In this document: piece after piece, positions 16,668 to 25,622 of the stretch | Layout of the letters: each line of letters starts with the position of its first letter | Position numbering within the stretch: position 1 is the first letter of the stretch | The notes under the pieces: model-generated | The model's database searches: none | What the model saw: only the letters and a program-made list of their open reading frames with translations | Told to the model about the DNA's origin: nothing | Source: Flavobacterium subsaxonicum WB 4.1-42 = DSM 21790 | GTDB taxonomy: Bacteria; Bacteroidota; Bacteroidia; Flavobacteriales; Flavobacteriaceae | DNA length: 64,000 nucleotides | Direction: 5' to 3' | Assembly: GCF_000422725.1 (NCBI RefSeq) | Contig: NZ_KE383911.1 | Coordinates: 186,001-250,000 of the forward strand | Translations under genes and position numbers: made by a program

Positions 16668-18188
16668 TCACTGCAACTCTAAAGCTTTTATCTTCTCTAC
16701 TGCCGAACCTGCATTACCTACAGAGTCGAGTATATCGAATATCTTATCGCTCCAGCCGGCTATTAAATACACATCGTTCTGGCGTATATCTAATGGTGTT
16801 GCACCGTGGCCGGCAAGGTCAAACAAATACAGTTTGGCATTGGGTGCTATGGCTTTGTAACGTTTCCAGTACACCTCAAAGCTATAACCGCTCATATTGC
16901 TGTTATACAGTTGCAAATCGGTAAACAGCATTACTTTATCTACAATTAGTTTTCGGCGTATAAGGTCGTCTATAACAAGATAGCCGTTGGTGGCATAACC
17001 CACTTCGCCCTCCCGTTTATAGTATTCCATAACGTTAGCCAGTACATTGCGCTTAGGCATATTTATTATTTTCCATGTGTTGCCAAACATACCGCTAACC
17101 ACATTTTTGCATCGGCTTTGCATAAGCATGCCCAGCATAAGGCCAATATCGTACAACTGAACGGTACTTTTTTTAGAAACCGGCTGCTGCATAGAGCCCG
17201 AAACATCGCACGCTATTACTACAGATGTATTGTAACCAAAACCCCGTATGTTTTTTGCGCTGTGCATAACGGCATCTTCCAGCGCATCCAGCACCATCGA
17301 CGTAAAGTTCGAATTATGGCCTTTAAGCTCGCGGTAAGCCGAAAGAAATCTAAAAGGCAGTTGCTTAGATGTTGCCACCGCCGTTGGGCTGGCCAGATAG
17401 TTGCAAACCATTTGCAGGTGGGCTACAGATACCCCGGCATCCAGTATATTGCGGAGGTTGCGCATTAGCGCCATGTAGCCCATTTTTTTACTGGCTATTA
17501 ATTCTTCCCATTTAGTTTTAAAGGCAGCTGCTTTTGCCGCAGGGCTTTCAAACCTTTGCTGGCCCAGGGCAGACAGCTCCGTCTCCCAGGTGTACGGCGT
17601 GGCAAGGGCATCGGCAGCTATTTTATTAAACACTGCCTGCTGATTATCGTCTTTAGCCCTTGGGTGTACCAAAAACAGCGCATCCCTAAGCTTAACATCG
17701 GTACTCCTGTTGTATTTGGCAAACTGGTACTCATCAAACTTATTGAATGATACCGCTAAGCCTTTTTGTACCTGCTTAGATAGCCTGTTTAGCTTTTTGG
17801 TACCCGTTCTGGCATTAGCCAGTTGGTAGTAGGCCAAAAGTTCGCATATTTCGTCGGCGCGCTGTACAACATTACTAACCGTTTTGCTTACCGCCGATGT
17901 GCCCGATGCCGCTTTGGCCAGCTCTACCGCCAATACCATTGGCACAGAGCGAAGGTGCATTTGTGTACGGGCATACACGGCAAGCCTGGCAACAAACTCC
18001 GGGTCGCACTGGCTTATAAGCTTTTTAATACGCTCCAGCCTGTTGTCTCCCAATTCGTAAAATGAATCATTTAAACCCGTTGTAACCACTGCGGTATACA
18101 ATTCTGTTTCGGGAGTTATTTTATAAGCTTTAGCCCCCTGGTAATTTACCGTTGCATTGTTTAGTTTGCTTAAAAAATTGAATTTCAT
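16668..18188 (-). CDS. rsr: Ro60-like RNA-binding protein (TROVE domain, Rsr)
   Basis: Ro60 proteins form a ring of helical repeats that binds misfolded RNA ends in the hole and Y RNA on the outside. In bacteria they work with exonucleases and RNA repair. This 506-residue protein has the TROVE helical region (about 1-310) and a C-terminal von Willebrand A domain (about 320-500) with an intact metal site: DVSGSMQ (Asp328, Ser330, Ser332), Thr400 in GYATNGY, and FTDLQ (Asp424). Three RNA units and rtcB follow on the same strand, and a WYL regulator is divergent. The promoter and operator-like sites lie at 18254-18296. Confidence 0.92.
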   Translation of the reverse strand: MKFNFLSKLNNATVNYQGAKAYKITPETELYTAVVTTGLNDSFYELGDNRLERIKKLISQCDPEFVARLAVYARTQMHLRSVPMVLAVELAKAASGTSAVSKTVSNVVQRADEICELLAYYQLANARTGTKKLNRLSKQVQKGLAVSFNKFDEYQFAKYNRSTDVKLRDALFLVHPRAKDDNQQAVFNKIAADALATPYTWETELSALGQQRFESPAAKAAAFKTKWEELIASKKMGYMALMRNLRNILDAGVSVAHLQMVCNYLASPTAVATSKQLPFRFLSAYRELKGHNSNFTSMVLDALEDAVMHSAKNIRGFGYNTSVVIACDVSGSMQQPVSKKSTVQLYDIGLMLGMLMQSRCKNVVSGMFGNTWKIINMPKRNVLANVMEYYKREGEVGYATNGYLVIDDLIRRKLIVDKVMLFTDLQLYNSNMSGYSFEVYWKRYKAIAPNAKLYLFDLAGHGATPLDIRQNDVYLIAGWSDKIFDILDSVGNAGSAVEKIKALELQ

Positions 18189-18253
18189 ACTACAAATGTT
18201 TATTATTAGTACTTGTTTTACAGGAGAGTAATTGTTGTCTCATCCTGACATTG

Positions 18254-18283
18254 CAAAGATGGCCGCACTACTACGCAACACAA
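18254..18283 (-). promoter_or_regulatory. Candidate promoter of the Ro60-RNA-rtcB unit
   Basis: Minus strand TTG (18283-18281), 19-bp spacer, CATCTTTG (18261-18254), one base from TAnnTTTG. It lies 66 bp before the TROVE start. A TGCGCAGTAAAA site lies immediately upstream, at an activator-like position. Confidence 0.5.
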
Positions 18284-18284
18284 T

Positions 18285-18438
18285 TGCGCAGTAAAAATAA
18301 AATTCAAAATATTTCACTTTGCATTGATTTACAATAATTTAAAATTTAAAATTCATCATTTAAAATTTTAAATAATGTAAGTGCGCAGCTACAGTGCGCA
18401 GTAAAAGCAAATTTTGCTATTTTTGATGCGCACCAAAA
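18285..18438 (+). promoter_or_regulatory. Four TGCGCA-based operator-like sites
   Basis: TGCGCAGTAAAA occurs exactly at 18285-18296 and 18395-18406. TGCGCAGCTACA is at 18382-18393 and TGCGCACCAAAA at 18427-18438. All four point the same way. They flank both divergent promoters and are the best candidates for binding sites of the WYL regulator. Confidence 0.55.
18418..18425 (+). promoter_or_regulatory. Candidate -7 element of the WYL regulator gene
   Basis: TATTTTTG fits TAnnTTTG and lies 39 bp before the ATG. A TGCGCAGTAAAA site covers the -33 region and a TGCGCACCAAAA site lies just downstream, which would suit autoregulation. Confidence 0.45.
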
Positions 18439-18464
18439 GCACCTAAACACAAATTATTACACTA

Positions 18465-19502
18465 ATGGCTACAAATAAGCTTGCCCTGCTACGCTATAAA
18501 ACCATAGACGACTGCCTTAAAAACCGATTTAGAAAATGGAGCCTGGAAGACCTTATAGAAAAAGTAGCCGATGCGCTTTACGAATACGAGGGTATTACTA
18601 CCGGGGTAAGCCGCCGCACCATACAGGCCGACCTGCAAATTATGCGCAGCGACCGCCTGGGCTACAATGCCCCCATTATGGTAACCGACCGTAAATTTTA
18701 CAGTTACGAAGACCCTGCCTACAGCATTACAAAATCGCCGGTTAATACAGCCGATATGGATAAGATGCGCGAAATTGTAAGCGTACTTAAGCAGCTTAAC
18801 GGTTTTAATTACTTTGATGAGATGAGCGACCTTATTGCCAAGTTGGAAAACAACGTAAACAAAACAGCGCATAAGAGTAAAAACTACATTCAGTTTGAAG
18901 ATAACAAGAACCTTAAGGGCATAGAGCACATTAACCCGCTGTACCAGGCCATACTTAGCAAAACACCGCTGCTTATAGAGTACCAGTCGTTCAGGGCATT
19001 AAAGCCAAGTAAAGAAATTTACTACCCCTACCTGCTTAAAGAGCACCGCAACCGTTGGTTCTTAGTGGCGCAGTGCAAAAAGAGTCCGTATTTAATAACG
19101 CTGGCGTTAGACCGCATGGTAGAATTTCATGTACTTACTAAAGAGCTTTTTGTAGAATACAACGGCGTAGATTTCGACCGGTATTTTAACGACCTTATTG
19201 GCATTACCAAATCGCAAAAAGACAGGGCACAAAAAGTAGTGCTCCAGTTTGATAAAACCAACGCGCCCTACGTGCTTACAAAGCCCCTGCACCACTCGCA
19301 GCAACTGCTCAGCGAAAACGAAAATGGCATTACCATACGTATAGATGTAGTACTTAACTTTGAGCTGGAAAAAGAAATTTTAGGCTTTGGCGAATGCGTA
19401 AAGGTATTAGCACCCCGCAACCTTAAAAGCTTTATACAAAAGCGGCTTAAAAGGGCAAGTGTACAATATGAGGAAGAGGTTGTTGGGAAGAAACAGAATT
19501 AA
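18465..19502 (+). CDS. WYL-domain transcriptional regulator
   Basis: 345 residues. The N-terminal part (about 1-65) contains a helix-turn-helix typical of the WYL group (YEGITTGVSRRTIQADLQIM). The WYL domain (about 155-250) contains KTPLLIEYQSF, EIYYPYLLKEHRNRWFLVAQ and ITLALDRMVEF. A WCX-like C-terminal extension follows (about 260-340). WYL regulators in bacteria sense nucleic-acid or nucleotide ligands in DNA-damage and phage responses. It is divergent from the TROVE-RNA-rtcB unit and shares its promoter region, so it is the likely switch of that unit, in the place taken by RtcR in proteobacteria. The ligand is unknown. Confidence 0.9.
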   Translation: MATNKLALLRYKTIDDCLKNRFRKWSLEDLIEKVADALYEYEGITTGVSRRTIQADLQIMRSDRLGYNAPIMVTDRKFYSYEDPAYSITKSPVNTADMDKMREIVSVLKQLNGFNYFDEMSDLIAKLENNVNKTAHKSKNYIQFEDNKNLKGIEHINPLYQAILSKTPLLIEYQSFRALKPSKEIYYPYLLKEHRNRWFLVAQCKKSPYLITLALDRMVEFHVLTKELFVEYNGVDFDRYFNDLIGITKSQKDRAQKVVLQFDKTNAPYVLTKPLHHSQQLLSENENGITIRIDVVLNFELEKEILGFGECVKVLAPRNLKSFIQKRLKRASVQYEEEVVGKKQN

Positions 19503-19522
19503 CAGCATACTTTCATATCACA

Positions 19523-19551
19523 AAAAAGTCCCGCCAATGGCGGGACTTTCT
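19523..19551. terminator. Bidirectional terminator, WYL gene / delta-60 gene
   Basis: Eleven-bp stem AAAGTCCCGCC/GGCGGGACTTT with an AAT loop, between two convergent genes. The core is identical to the hairpin at 22129-22157. Confidence 0.85.
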
Positions 19552-19570
19552 ACATATACTTATCTAATTA

Positions 19571-22099
19571 TTAGTAATAGATTTTTTTAGTTTGAGATGT
19601 ATTATCCGCGTACTGCACTTTTACTATTAGTATTTTAGCCGCTGCACTAATGTTTTTAATACCTGTAAAACTACTCTTTACATTATTTTGACTTGCTACC
19701 AGCCTGCCCTGCAAATCGAACACACTAATCGATGCAATTACTTTTTGAGACGATTGAATGTTTAAAACATTGTCCTGAGTGTAAACTGCAAGGTTGTTTT
19801 TAGGGGCAGCCAGTTGCGCATTAATGCTTAACGCACCGCTACTAAACAAACGGGCTATCCTGTTACGGCCAACACCATCAAAATTCACAAAGCTTCCCAC
19901 AATTACCACTTTATCCCCTTGTAGCACCATATCACCTATGTAAGAATAGGTTGAAGTACCGGTGTCGAACGTTTCATCCGGACTCCCATCATTATTTAAA
20001 CGTATAATTCTTATGCCGGGCAGTGGAGCAAAATCAGGGCCAAACCCACCGCTAACAAGTATTTTACCATCGGGCTGGGCAAGAATACAATCTAAAAACG
20101 GCGATTCAAAAATACTTTCGCTGTATATAACTATGTCTGGTGTACCATTGGCATTAAACCTCATAAAACGGGTATTAAAGGTTTCAGACTCGTTTAAATA
20201 CAAGCCAAAAACTAAAATTTTACCATCTGCCTGAAGGCTTACTTTTTGAATATCTCTTACCCACTGACTGGTTATTGGCGTAAACGATGCATCTACAATG
20301 CCATTGTAATCAATTTTAACTATCGTGTTTTGAAGTGCTACGGACGAATTACTACCCGCTACCAGAATTCTGTTCTCATTAGGAAGAACTACTATTTCAC
20401 TAATTAATTTATCTGAAGAACCTGTAAAAAAATCAGAATTAAAAGTACCATCTAACGCACCAGTGTTAGTAAGTTTTACCATTTTACCACAGGGCACACC
20501 TCCATACGATAAAAAAGGGCCGCCAACTAAAATACTTCCATCAGGCAGTACATTAAGTGCCGAAATTGAATATTGAGGATAATAGATATTTTCGAACACT
20601 GCTGCTGTAAAACTTACATCAAGGCTACCGTCGGCATTTATACGCGCCATATTATTAACCGGTACATTATTATATGAAGTAAAATTACCCGCAATTACAA
20701 TTTTACCATCCTGGGTTAATTTTATTTGCTCTATCCTGCCATTAACACCGCTACCGGGATTAAATCCGGTATCTATAGCCCCATCTTCAAGCAATCTTAC
20801 TATACCGCGCCTTGACACGCCGTTATACGTATAAAAATCGCCTACAATTATAAGTTTATCGTCATTTTGTTTAACAACACGATAAACAAGCCCATCAGCG
20901 CCGGTAAGTGCCGATGCACCTGTATCAAAACTATTATCCTTACTACCATCAGGGTTAAGCAGCATCAAATTATTATCGGCTATACCGTTATATGCATTAA
21001 ATGAGCCAGCAAGAAAAATGCTGCCTTGTGGCGTAAGTTCAATACAAAAAACGTCACCATTTATATAGGATATAGCATAAGAAGTATCTGAACTGCCGTT
21101 TTCATTTAGCCTGATAACCGTGTTACTTTCATTTGAATTATTGTTAACTGACAATAGTATTTTATTATCCGGCTGAAGTTTTAATTCAGTAATCGAGTTA
21201 ATGCTTAAATTATTAGTAAGTACAAAAGAAGTATCCTGATTACCATTGGCATGGTAACGGTAAATTTGGTCTGCCGGTTCACTTTCTGTTCCGGAAAAAC
21301 CTACAACTACTATCTTTCCATCATTTTGTACAACCACTTTATACAAACCTGTGCCAGGATAATTATGCACAAAGCCAGTATCAACACTACCATCCTGGTT
21401 TAGCCTTACCAAACCTTTTGTAGTAAACCCACCAAAAGAAATAAAATTTCCTACCGTCACGATCTTGCCATCGGCCTGAACGGCAACATCCAACAAAGGA
21501 TTGCCTGATCCTGCTGCCGTACCCGGATTAAAAGTGGTATCAGCCGTACCATCGCTATTTAATCGCGCAATAGTAATATACGGAAGGCCATTATATTGTG
21601 TAAAATATCCGGCTATAATAATTTTACCATCTGGAGAAACAGCAGTAGCATTTATAAATTCGTTAGCACCTAAACCGCCCTGATTAAATGTAGTATCAAG
21701 GCTTCCGTCAGAATTTAAACGGGCTATCCTTCCGCAGGGTATATTATTATAGGTTGTAAAGCTTCCTGCAATTAATATTTTCCCTTCAGGCAATAGTACC
21801 AGGCTGGCTATTGAGCCATTAACACCAACCCCAGAATTAAAGCTTAAATCAACAGATTCATCTGCATTAATGCGTTTAATTATTACATTAAAAGCCCCAA
21901 GGTAAACCTCGCTTCCCGCAGTGACAATAAGTTTACCATCGGGTTGTAACGCCATTGCACCTATACCCGTTGAAACACCGTTAAAAGAGCCTGAATCTGT
22001 AGGATTAAAAGTTGCATCTACACTACCGTCCTGAGCAGTGGCTATTAAAGAAAACATCAATATTACTGCTGTAAGCAACGTGGTAATTGTACATTTCAT
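19571..22099 (-). CDS. Delta-60 repeat protein with type IX sorting tail
   Basis: 842 residues from the ATG at 22099; the longer frame opens at a TTG and lacks a signal-like start. The signal peptide ends near ATAQDGSVD. The body holds about fourteen beta-propeller-like units of around 50 residues, each marked by DGSxDTTFN and by LQPDGKILIxGxFxxYNG. The last 75 residues (AAPKNNLAVYTQ... to KKIYY) match the Por secretion C-terminal domain used by the type IX system. The protein should be exported to the cell surface and released or anchored there. The role of delta-60 proteins is unknown. Confidence 0.88.
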   Translation of the reverse strand: MKCTITTLLTAVILMFSLIATAQDGSVDATFNPTDSGSFNGVSTGIGAMALQPDGKLIVTAGSEVYLGAFNVIIKRINADESVDLSFNSGVGVNGSIASLVLLPEGKILIAGSFTTYNNIPCGRIARLNSDGSLDTTFNQGGLGANEFINATAVSPDGKIIIAGYFTQYNGLPYITIARLNSDGTADTTFNPGTAAGSGNPLLDVAVQADGKIVTVGNFISFGGFTTKGLVRLNQDGSVDTGFVHNYPGTGLYKVVVQNDGKIVVVGFSGTESEPADQIYRYHANGNQDTSFVLTNNLSINSITELKLQPDNKILLSVNNNSNESNTVIRLNENGSSDTSYAISYINGDVFCIELTPQGSIFLAGSFNAYNGIADNNLMLLNPDGSKDNSFDTGASALTGADGLVYRVVKQNDDKLIIVGDFYTYNGVSRRGIVRLLEDGAIDTGFNPGSGVNGRIEQIKLTQDGKIVIAGNFTSYNNVPVNNMARINADGSLDVSFTAAVFENIYYPQYSISALNVLPDGSILVGGPFLSYGGVPCGKMVKLTNTGALDGTFNSDFFTGSSDKLISEIVVLPNENRILVAGSNSSVALQNTIVKIDYNGIVDASFTPITSQWVRDIQKVSLQADGKILVFGLYLNESETFNTRFMRFNANGTPDIVIYSESIFESPFLDCILAQPDGKILVSGGFGPDFAPLPGIRIIRLNNDGSPDETFDTGTSTYSYIGDMVLQGDKVVIVGSFVNFDGVGRNRIARLFSSGALSINAQLAAPKNNLAVYTQDNVLNIQSSQKVIASISVFDLQGRLVASQNNVKSSFTGIKNISAAAKILIVKVQYADNTSQTKKIYY

Positions 22100-22128
22100 A
22101 AAATGAGGGAGTTTATGCTGCAATAGTA

Positions 22129-22157
22129 CAAAAAAAGTCCCGCCAATGGCGGGACTT
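22129..22157 (-). terminator. Terminator of the E2 gene
   Basis: GTCCCGCC-AAT-GGCGGGAC stem with a T run on the minus-strand side, 25 bp after the E2 stop codon. The core is identical to the terminator at 19523-19551, on the other side of the delta-60 gene. Confidence 0.8.
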
Positions 22158-22181
22158 CAGGTATATTTATTTTGCTGATTT

Positions 22182-23513
22182 TTAGTAATCTCTGTTGGCA
22201 TCAAAAGCCTCCAGGTATTCGGCAACGCGTTTTACGAACGATCCTCCCAGAGCACCATCTACCACCCTGTGGTCGTAACTGTGCGAAAGGAACATTTTCT
22301 GGCGGATGCCTATAAAATCGCCCTCAGGGGTTTCTATAACAGCAGGCACTTTACGTATGGCCCCTAATGCAAGGATGCCCACCTGCGGCTGGTTTATAAT
22401 TGGCGTACCAAACACACTGCCAAACGTACCCACGTTGGTTACGGTATAGGTACCACCTTGTGTATCATCCGGTTTAAGCTTACCTGCTTTTGCGCGGTTA
22501 CCAAGGTCGTTAACCGCTTTTGCCATACCTACAAGGTTTAGCTGATCGGCATTTTTAATAACCGGAACAATAAGGTTGCCATTAGGCAGGGCCGCAGCCA
22601 TACCCAGGTTTATATTTTTCTTTTTAATAATGTAATCGCCATCTACAGAGATGTTCATACCCGGAAAGTCTTTAAGCGCTTTGGCTACCGCTTCCATAAA
22701 TATCGGGGTATAGGTTAGTTTTTCGCCTTCGCGTTTTTCGAAAGCCGTTTTAACCTTATCCCTCCATTTTACAATATTAGTCACATCTACCTCTATAAAC
22801 GACTGTACGTGTGCCGATGTTTGCACACTCTGCACCATGTAGCCGGAGATTAGCTTACGCATACGATCCATCTCTACCACCTCGTCCTGGCCGTTAACCG
22901 ATACCGGTGCAGCTTTTTGAGCAGTTGCTGGTTGTTGGCTATTAGTTGCCGGTTGTTGGCTGTTGGTTGTTGGTTGAGCAGCTGTTTGTGTTTTGAAATT
23001 TGGATCTTGTTTTTTAGAAACGTACTCCAATATATCTGTTTTAGTAACCCTGCCGTCTTTACCGGTGCCGGTTAGGGCTTCCAGTTCGGCAAAAGAGATA
23101 CCTTCTTCTTTAGCTATGTTTTTTACCAGTGGCGAATAAAATTTTTCTGAAGCCGAAAAATCTTCGGGTGTTGCTACCAGTTGTTTAGCTGCTTCAAAAG
23201 TTTTTTCTACGGCAGTAATATCAACGTTTGCAGCCGTAGTAGCCTCGCTTGGTGCATCTACCACCACGCCGCCTTCGGTTTCTATATAGGCAATGGTTTG
23301 CCCTACCAAAACCACATCATTCTCTTTAAAAAGTATTTCAGACAAGATACCCGATACCTCCGATGGCACCTCTGAGTCTACCTTATCTGTAGCAATTTCC
23401 AGTACAGCCTCATCGGCCGCAATGTGGTCGCCCACCTTTTTTAGCCAGTTGGTAATGGTTGCCTCTGCAACGCTTTCGCCCATTTTGGGTAATTTCAGTT
23501 CAAATTTTGCCAT
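22182..23513 (-). CDS. 2-oxo acid dehydrogenase E2 (dihydrolipoamide acyltransferase)
   Basis: 443 residues. The lipoyl domain (1-78) carries the lipoylated Lys44 in EIATDKVDSEVPS. The E3/E1-binding domain (about 125-165) is SPLVKNIAKEEGI...KDGRVTKTDILEYV. A flexible linker has the repeated unit QPATNSQ (about 178-198). The catalytic domain (about 215-443) ends with HSYDHRVVDG (His415, Asp419). It transfers acyl groups to CoA in the pyruvate, 2-oxoglutarate or branched-chain keto acid complex. The sequence looks closest to branched-chain/general E2; no E1 or E3 gene is adjacent, so the substrate is not settled. Confidence 0.9.
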   Translation of the reverse strand: MAKFELKLPKMGESVAEATITNWLKKVGDHIAADEAVLEIATDKVDSEVPSEVSGILSEILFKENDVVLVGQTIAYIETEGGVVVDAPSEATTAANVDITAVEKTFEAAKQLVATPEDFSASEKFYSPLVKNIAKEEGISFAELEALTGTGKDGRVTKTDILEYVSKKQDPNFKTQTAAQPTTNSQQPATNSQQPATAQKAAPVSVNGQDEVVEMDRMRKLISGYMVQSVQTSAHVQSFIEVDVTNIVKWRDKVKTAFEKREGEKLTYTPIFMEAVAKALKDFPGMNISVDGDYIIKKKNINLGMAAALPNGNLIVPVIKNADQLNLVGMAKAVNDLGNRAKAGKLKPDDTQGGTYTVTNVGTFGSVFGTPIINQPQVGILALGAIRKVPAVIETPEGDFIGIRQKMFLSHSYDHRVVDGALGGSFVKRVAEYLEAFDANRDY

Positions 23514-23586
23514 ATCAATAACCTAAAGGTAAATTTGGTATTTATACTTGCGAAATTAATAAAAAAATCGACTTAATACTTTTTTG

Positions 23587-24762
23587 TCAATAATTTTTGA
23601 CGCTTTTTACGTCAATTCCCTGCAATAAAAGCACATCGCCCCTGTCGCTGCTGCTGTTACTGCCAATAATAAAGGCAGATCCGGCAGGTTTTATCTTATA
23701 GGTAAAATTCAGGTCTCTGTATTTTTCCATAAAGGCAATCATCTGCGAAAAGCTCACAAAATCATTATCAAAAATAATTTCGGTTTTATTGTTACGTAAA
23801 AATAAGGCTTCCTGGGCAACCAGGTCGGTAAGTATTACATTTTTATTAAGCTGCCCCTGTAGCGACTGCCTTAAAAATTCGTCTTCGGATATTAATATAT
23901 AATGCTGCGGAATGTACTGGTGCGACTTCTTGTTTTTCTTTGCCATGGCAAAAAACAGCGTGCCCACGCGCATTAGCAAATCAAACTGTGGCGACCTCCT
24001 AAAGTGTTTTTGATAGAAAAACTGCATAGCCTCCCTAAAACGCTTCATGTAGGTTCCGTCTTTTACAGTGCTTTCGCCTTTGTAGTGAATTATGGCCGTA
24101 TCGGCAAAATAGTAATTGCGCAGCCCTTTTTTAAGTATGGTGTACGACAGGTCTATATCATCGCTGTACATAAAACAGTCTTCATCAAAACCACCAACTT
24201 CTAAATACAGTTCGCGGCGCATTACCATAAAGCAGCCCACCAGTATATCTACCTTGCCGGTTTGGTTTTCCTGAAGGTGCTGTGCATAATAACGGTTAAA
24301 AATTTGCTGCTTGGGCAAAAGTTTGTACAGGCTGCCAATTTTAGTAAAGGCCACCCAGGGCGTTGGCACCCCGCGTTTGCTTTCGGGTAAAAAATGGCCG
24401 CGGCCGTCTACCAGTTTGGCGCCGGCAATACCAAAATCTTTCTGGCTTTCGGCAAAAGCCAAAATTTTAGAAAAAGTATCTTCGGCAACCACCGTATCGG
24501 GGTTTAATATGCAAATATATTTGCCTTTTGCGGTAGCAACACCAATATTATTACCTTTCGGGAAGCCGGAATTCTCGTTATTTTCTATCAGCGTAATTTC
24601 CGGAAAGCGCTCTTTCATCATCGCGCAACTATTGTCGGGCGAATTATTATCCACCACAATTATCTCTGCATCAATACCTTTAATAGCCTGTTGTACACTA
24701 AGTACACAGAGCTCTAAAAAGTAGCGGACGTTGTAGTTAAGGATAATTATAGATAACTGCAT
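23587..24762 (-). CDS. Family 2 glycosyltransferase (rhamnosyltransferase-like)
   Basis: 391 residues. The GT-A fold is shown by IIILNYNVRYFLELCV (4-19), IIVVDNNSPDNS, the NPDTVV metal-binding turn (about 92-97), and the acceptor-site region CFMYSDDIDLSYTILKKG (about 195-212). A C-terminal extension (about 260-391) contains a short basic stretch and no membrane helix. It resembles WbbL-like enzymes that add sugars to cell-surface polysaccharide. The gene is alone, so donor and acceptor cannot be inferred. Confidence 0.88.
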   Translation of the reverse strand: MQLSIIILNYNVRYFLELCVLSVQQAIKGIDAEIIVVDNNSPDNSCAMMKERFPEITLIENNENSGFPKGNNIGVATAKGKYICILNPDTVVAEDTFSKILAFAESQKDFGIAGAKLVDGRGHFLPESKRGVPTPWVAFTKIGSLYKLLPKQQIFNRYYAQHLQENQTGKVDILVGCFMVMRRELYLEVGGFDEDCFMYSDDIDLSYTILKKGLRNYYFADTAIIHYKGESTVKDGTYMKRFREAMQFFYQKHFRRSPQFDLLMRVGTLFFAMAKKNKKSHQYIPQHYILISEDEFLRQSLQGQLNKNVILTDLVAQEALFLRNNKTEIIFDNDFVSFSQMIAFMEKYRDLNFTYKIKPAGSAFIIGSNSSSDRGDVLLLQGIDVKSVKNY

Positions 24763-24927
24763 TTGGCAAAGATAGTAATTTGCTAATTTTAACCATACCG
24801 CAATTGGAAAGGATATGCTTTAAAATAAAAAAAAGTGCCAATTTGCTAAATATTATGCAGTAAAATAAGGCAATAATGTATTTCTTTTTTTATTTAATAG
24901 TGTATTTTCCTGCAAGGTTTATAAAAT

Positions 24928-24960
24928 AAAAAAAAGCGCCCCTGCCGCAGCAGGAACGCC
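24928..24960 (-). terminator. Terminator of hsp20
   Basis: Minus strand GCGTTCCTGC-TGCG-GCAGGGGCGC stem (ten pairs with two G-U) followed by a run of eight T. Confidence 0.85.
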
Positions 24961-24982
24961 CTTTAACCAACCAAACCAATAA

Positions 24983-25399
24983 TTATGAAATCTCTATTAA
25001 CCTTTTTGTATTTTGTTGCGATACCTCTTTTTTAGGCAGCGTAACTTTTAAGATACCATCCTGGTAAGCAGCATTAATTTCCTGCTCGTTAATGGTATCG
25101 GGCAATGTAAACGACCTTTTAAATGAAGCCTTTACAAATTCCCTTTTAGTAAACTTAACTTCGGCCTCGGCTTCGGTAGTTTCTTTTTTAACTTCAGATG
25201 ATATAGTAAGCAGTTTATCATCTACCTCTATATTAAAATCTTCTTTTTTAAATCCGGGAGCCACAAGCTCTAAGGCAAAAAACTGCTCGGTTTCTTTAAT
25301 ATTTACGGCCGGTACTGTTTTTTGTATGTATTGTGTACCACCTAATAAGTCTTTAAATAATTGATCTGTGTTGCTGTAATGACGTTTTACTAAGTTCAT
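24983..25399 (-). CDS. Small heat shock protein, Hsp20/alpha-crystallin
   Basis: 138-residue ATP-independent holdase chaperone. The alpha-crystallin domain (about 30-125) includes PAVNIKETEQFFALELVAPGFKKEDFNIEV and DGILKVTLPKKE. The C-terminal RLIEIS has the I-x-I-type motif used for oligomer assembly. It has its own terminator. A tandem 20-bp repeat lies about 75-115 bp upstream of the start and may be a regulatory site. Confidence 0.95.
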   Translation of the reverse strand: MNLVKRHYSNTDQLFKDLLGGTQYIQKTVPAVNIKETEQFFALELVAPGFKKEDFNIEVDDKLLTISSEVKKETTEAEAEVKFTKREFVKASFKRSFTLPDTINEQEINAAYQDGILKVTLPKKEVSQQNTKRLIEIS

Positions 25400-25475
25400 T
25401 TTTATTATGTTTTAGTTTGAAATATTATTTTCGATTTGATAGGTTATAGTCAATTTACATTCCAAAGTATTTTTT

Positions 25476-25515
25476 AATGACAAAATGTCGCTTTTAATGA
25501 CTTTTTGTCATTTTT
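25476..25515. promoter_or_regulatory. Tandem 20-bp repeat with dyad symmetry upstream of hsp20
   Basis: Two adjacent units start with AATGAC and contain TGTC eight to ten bases later (25476-25489 and 25496-25511); the second is a clear ATGAC-N5-GTCAT dyad. The spacing of two helical turns suits a regulator binding one DNA face, and the site could serve hsp20 or the divergent membrane-protein gene. Confidence 0.4.
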
Positions 25516-25622
25516 GTAATTTTACCCTACAGACAAGTGTAAAGTTTGATAGGATAATTTTAACAATTGATATCATAAATTACATTGTTTGAATTATATT
25601 TACCACTGCAAACCAAACACTT

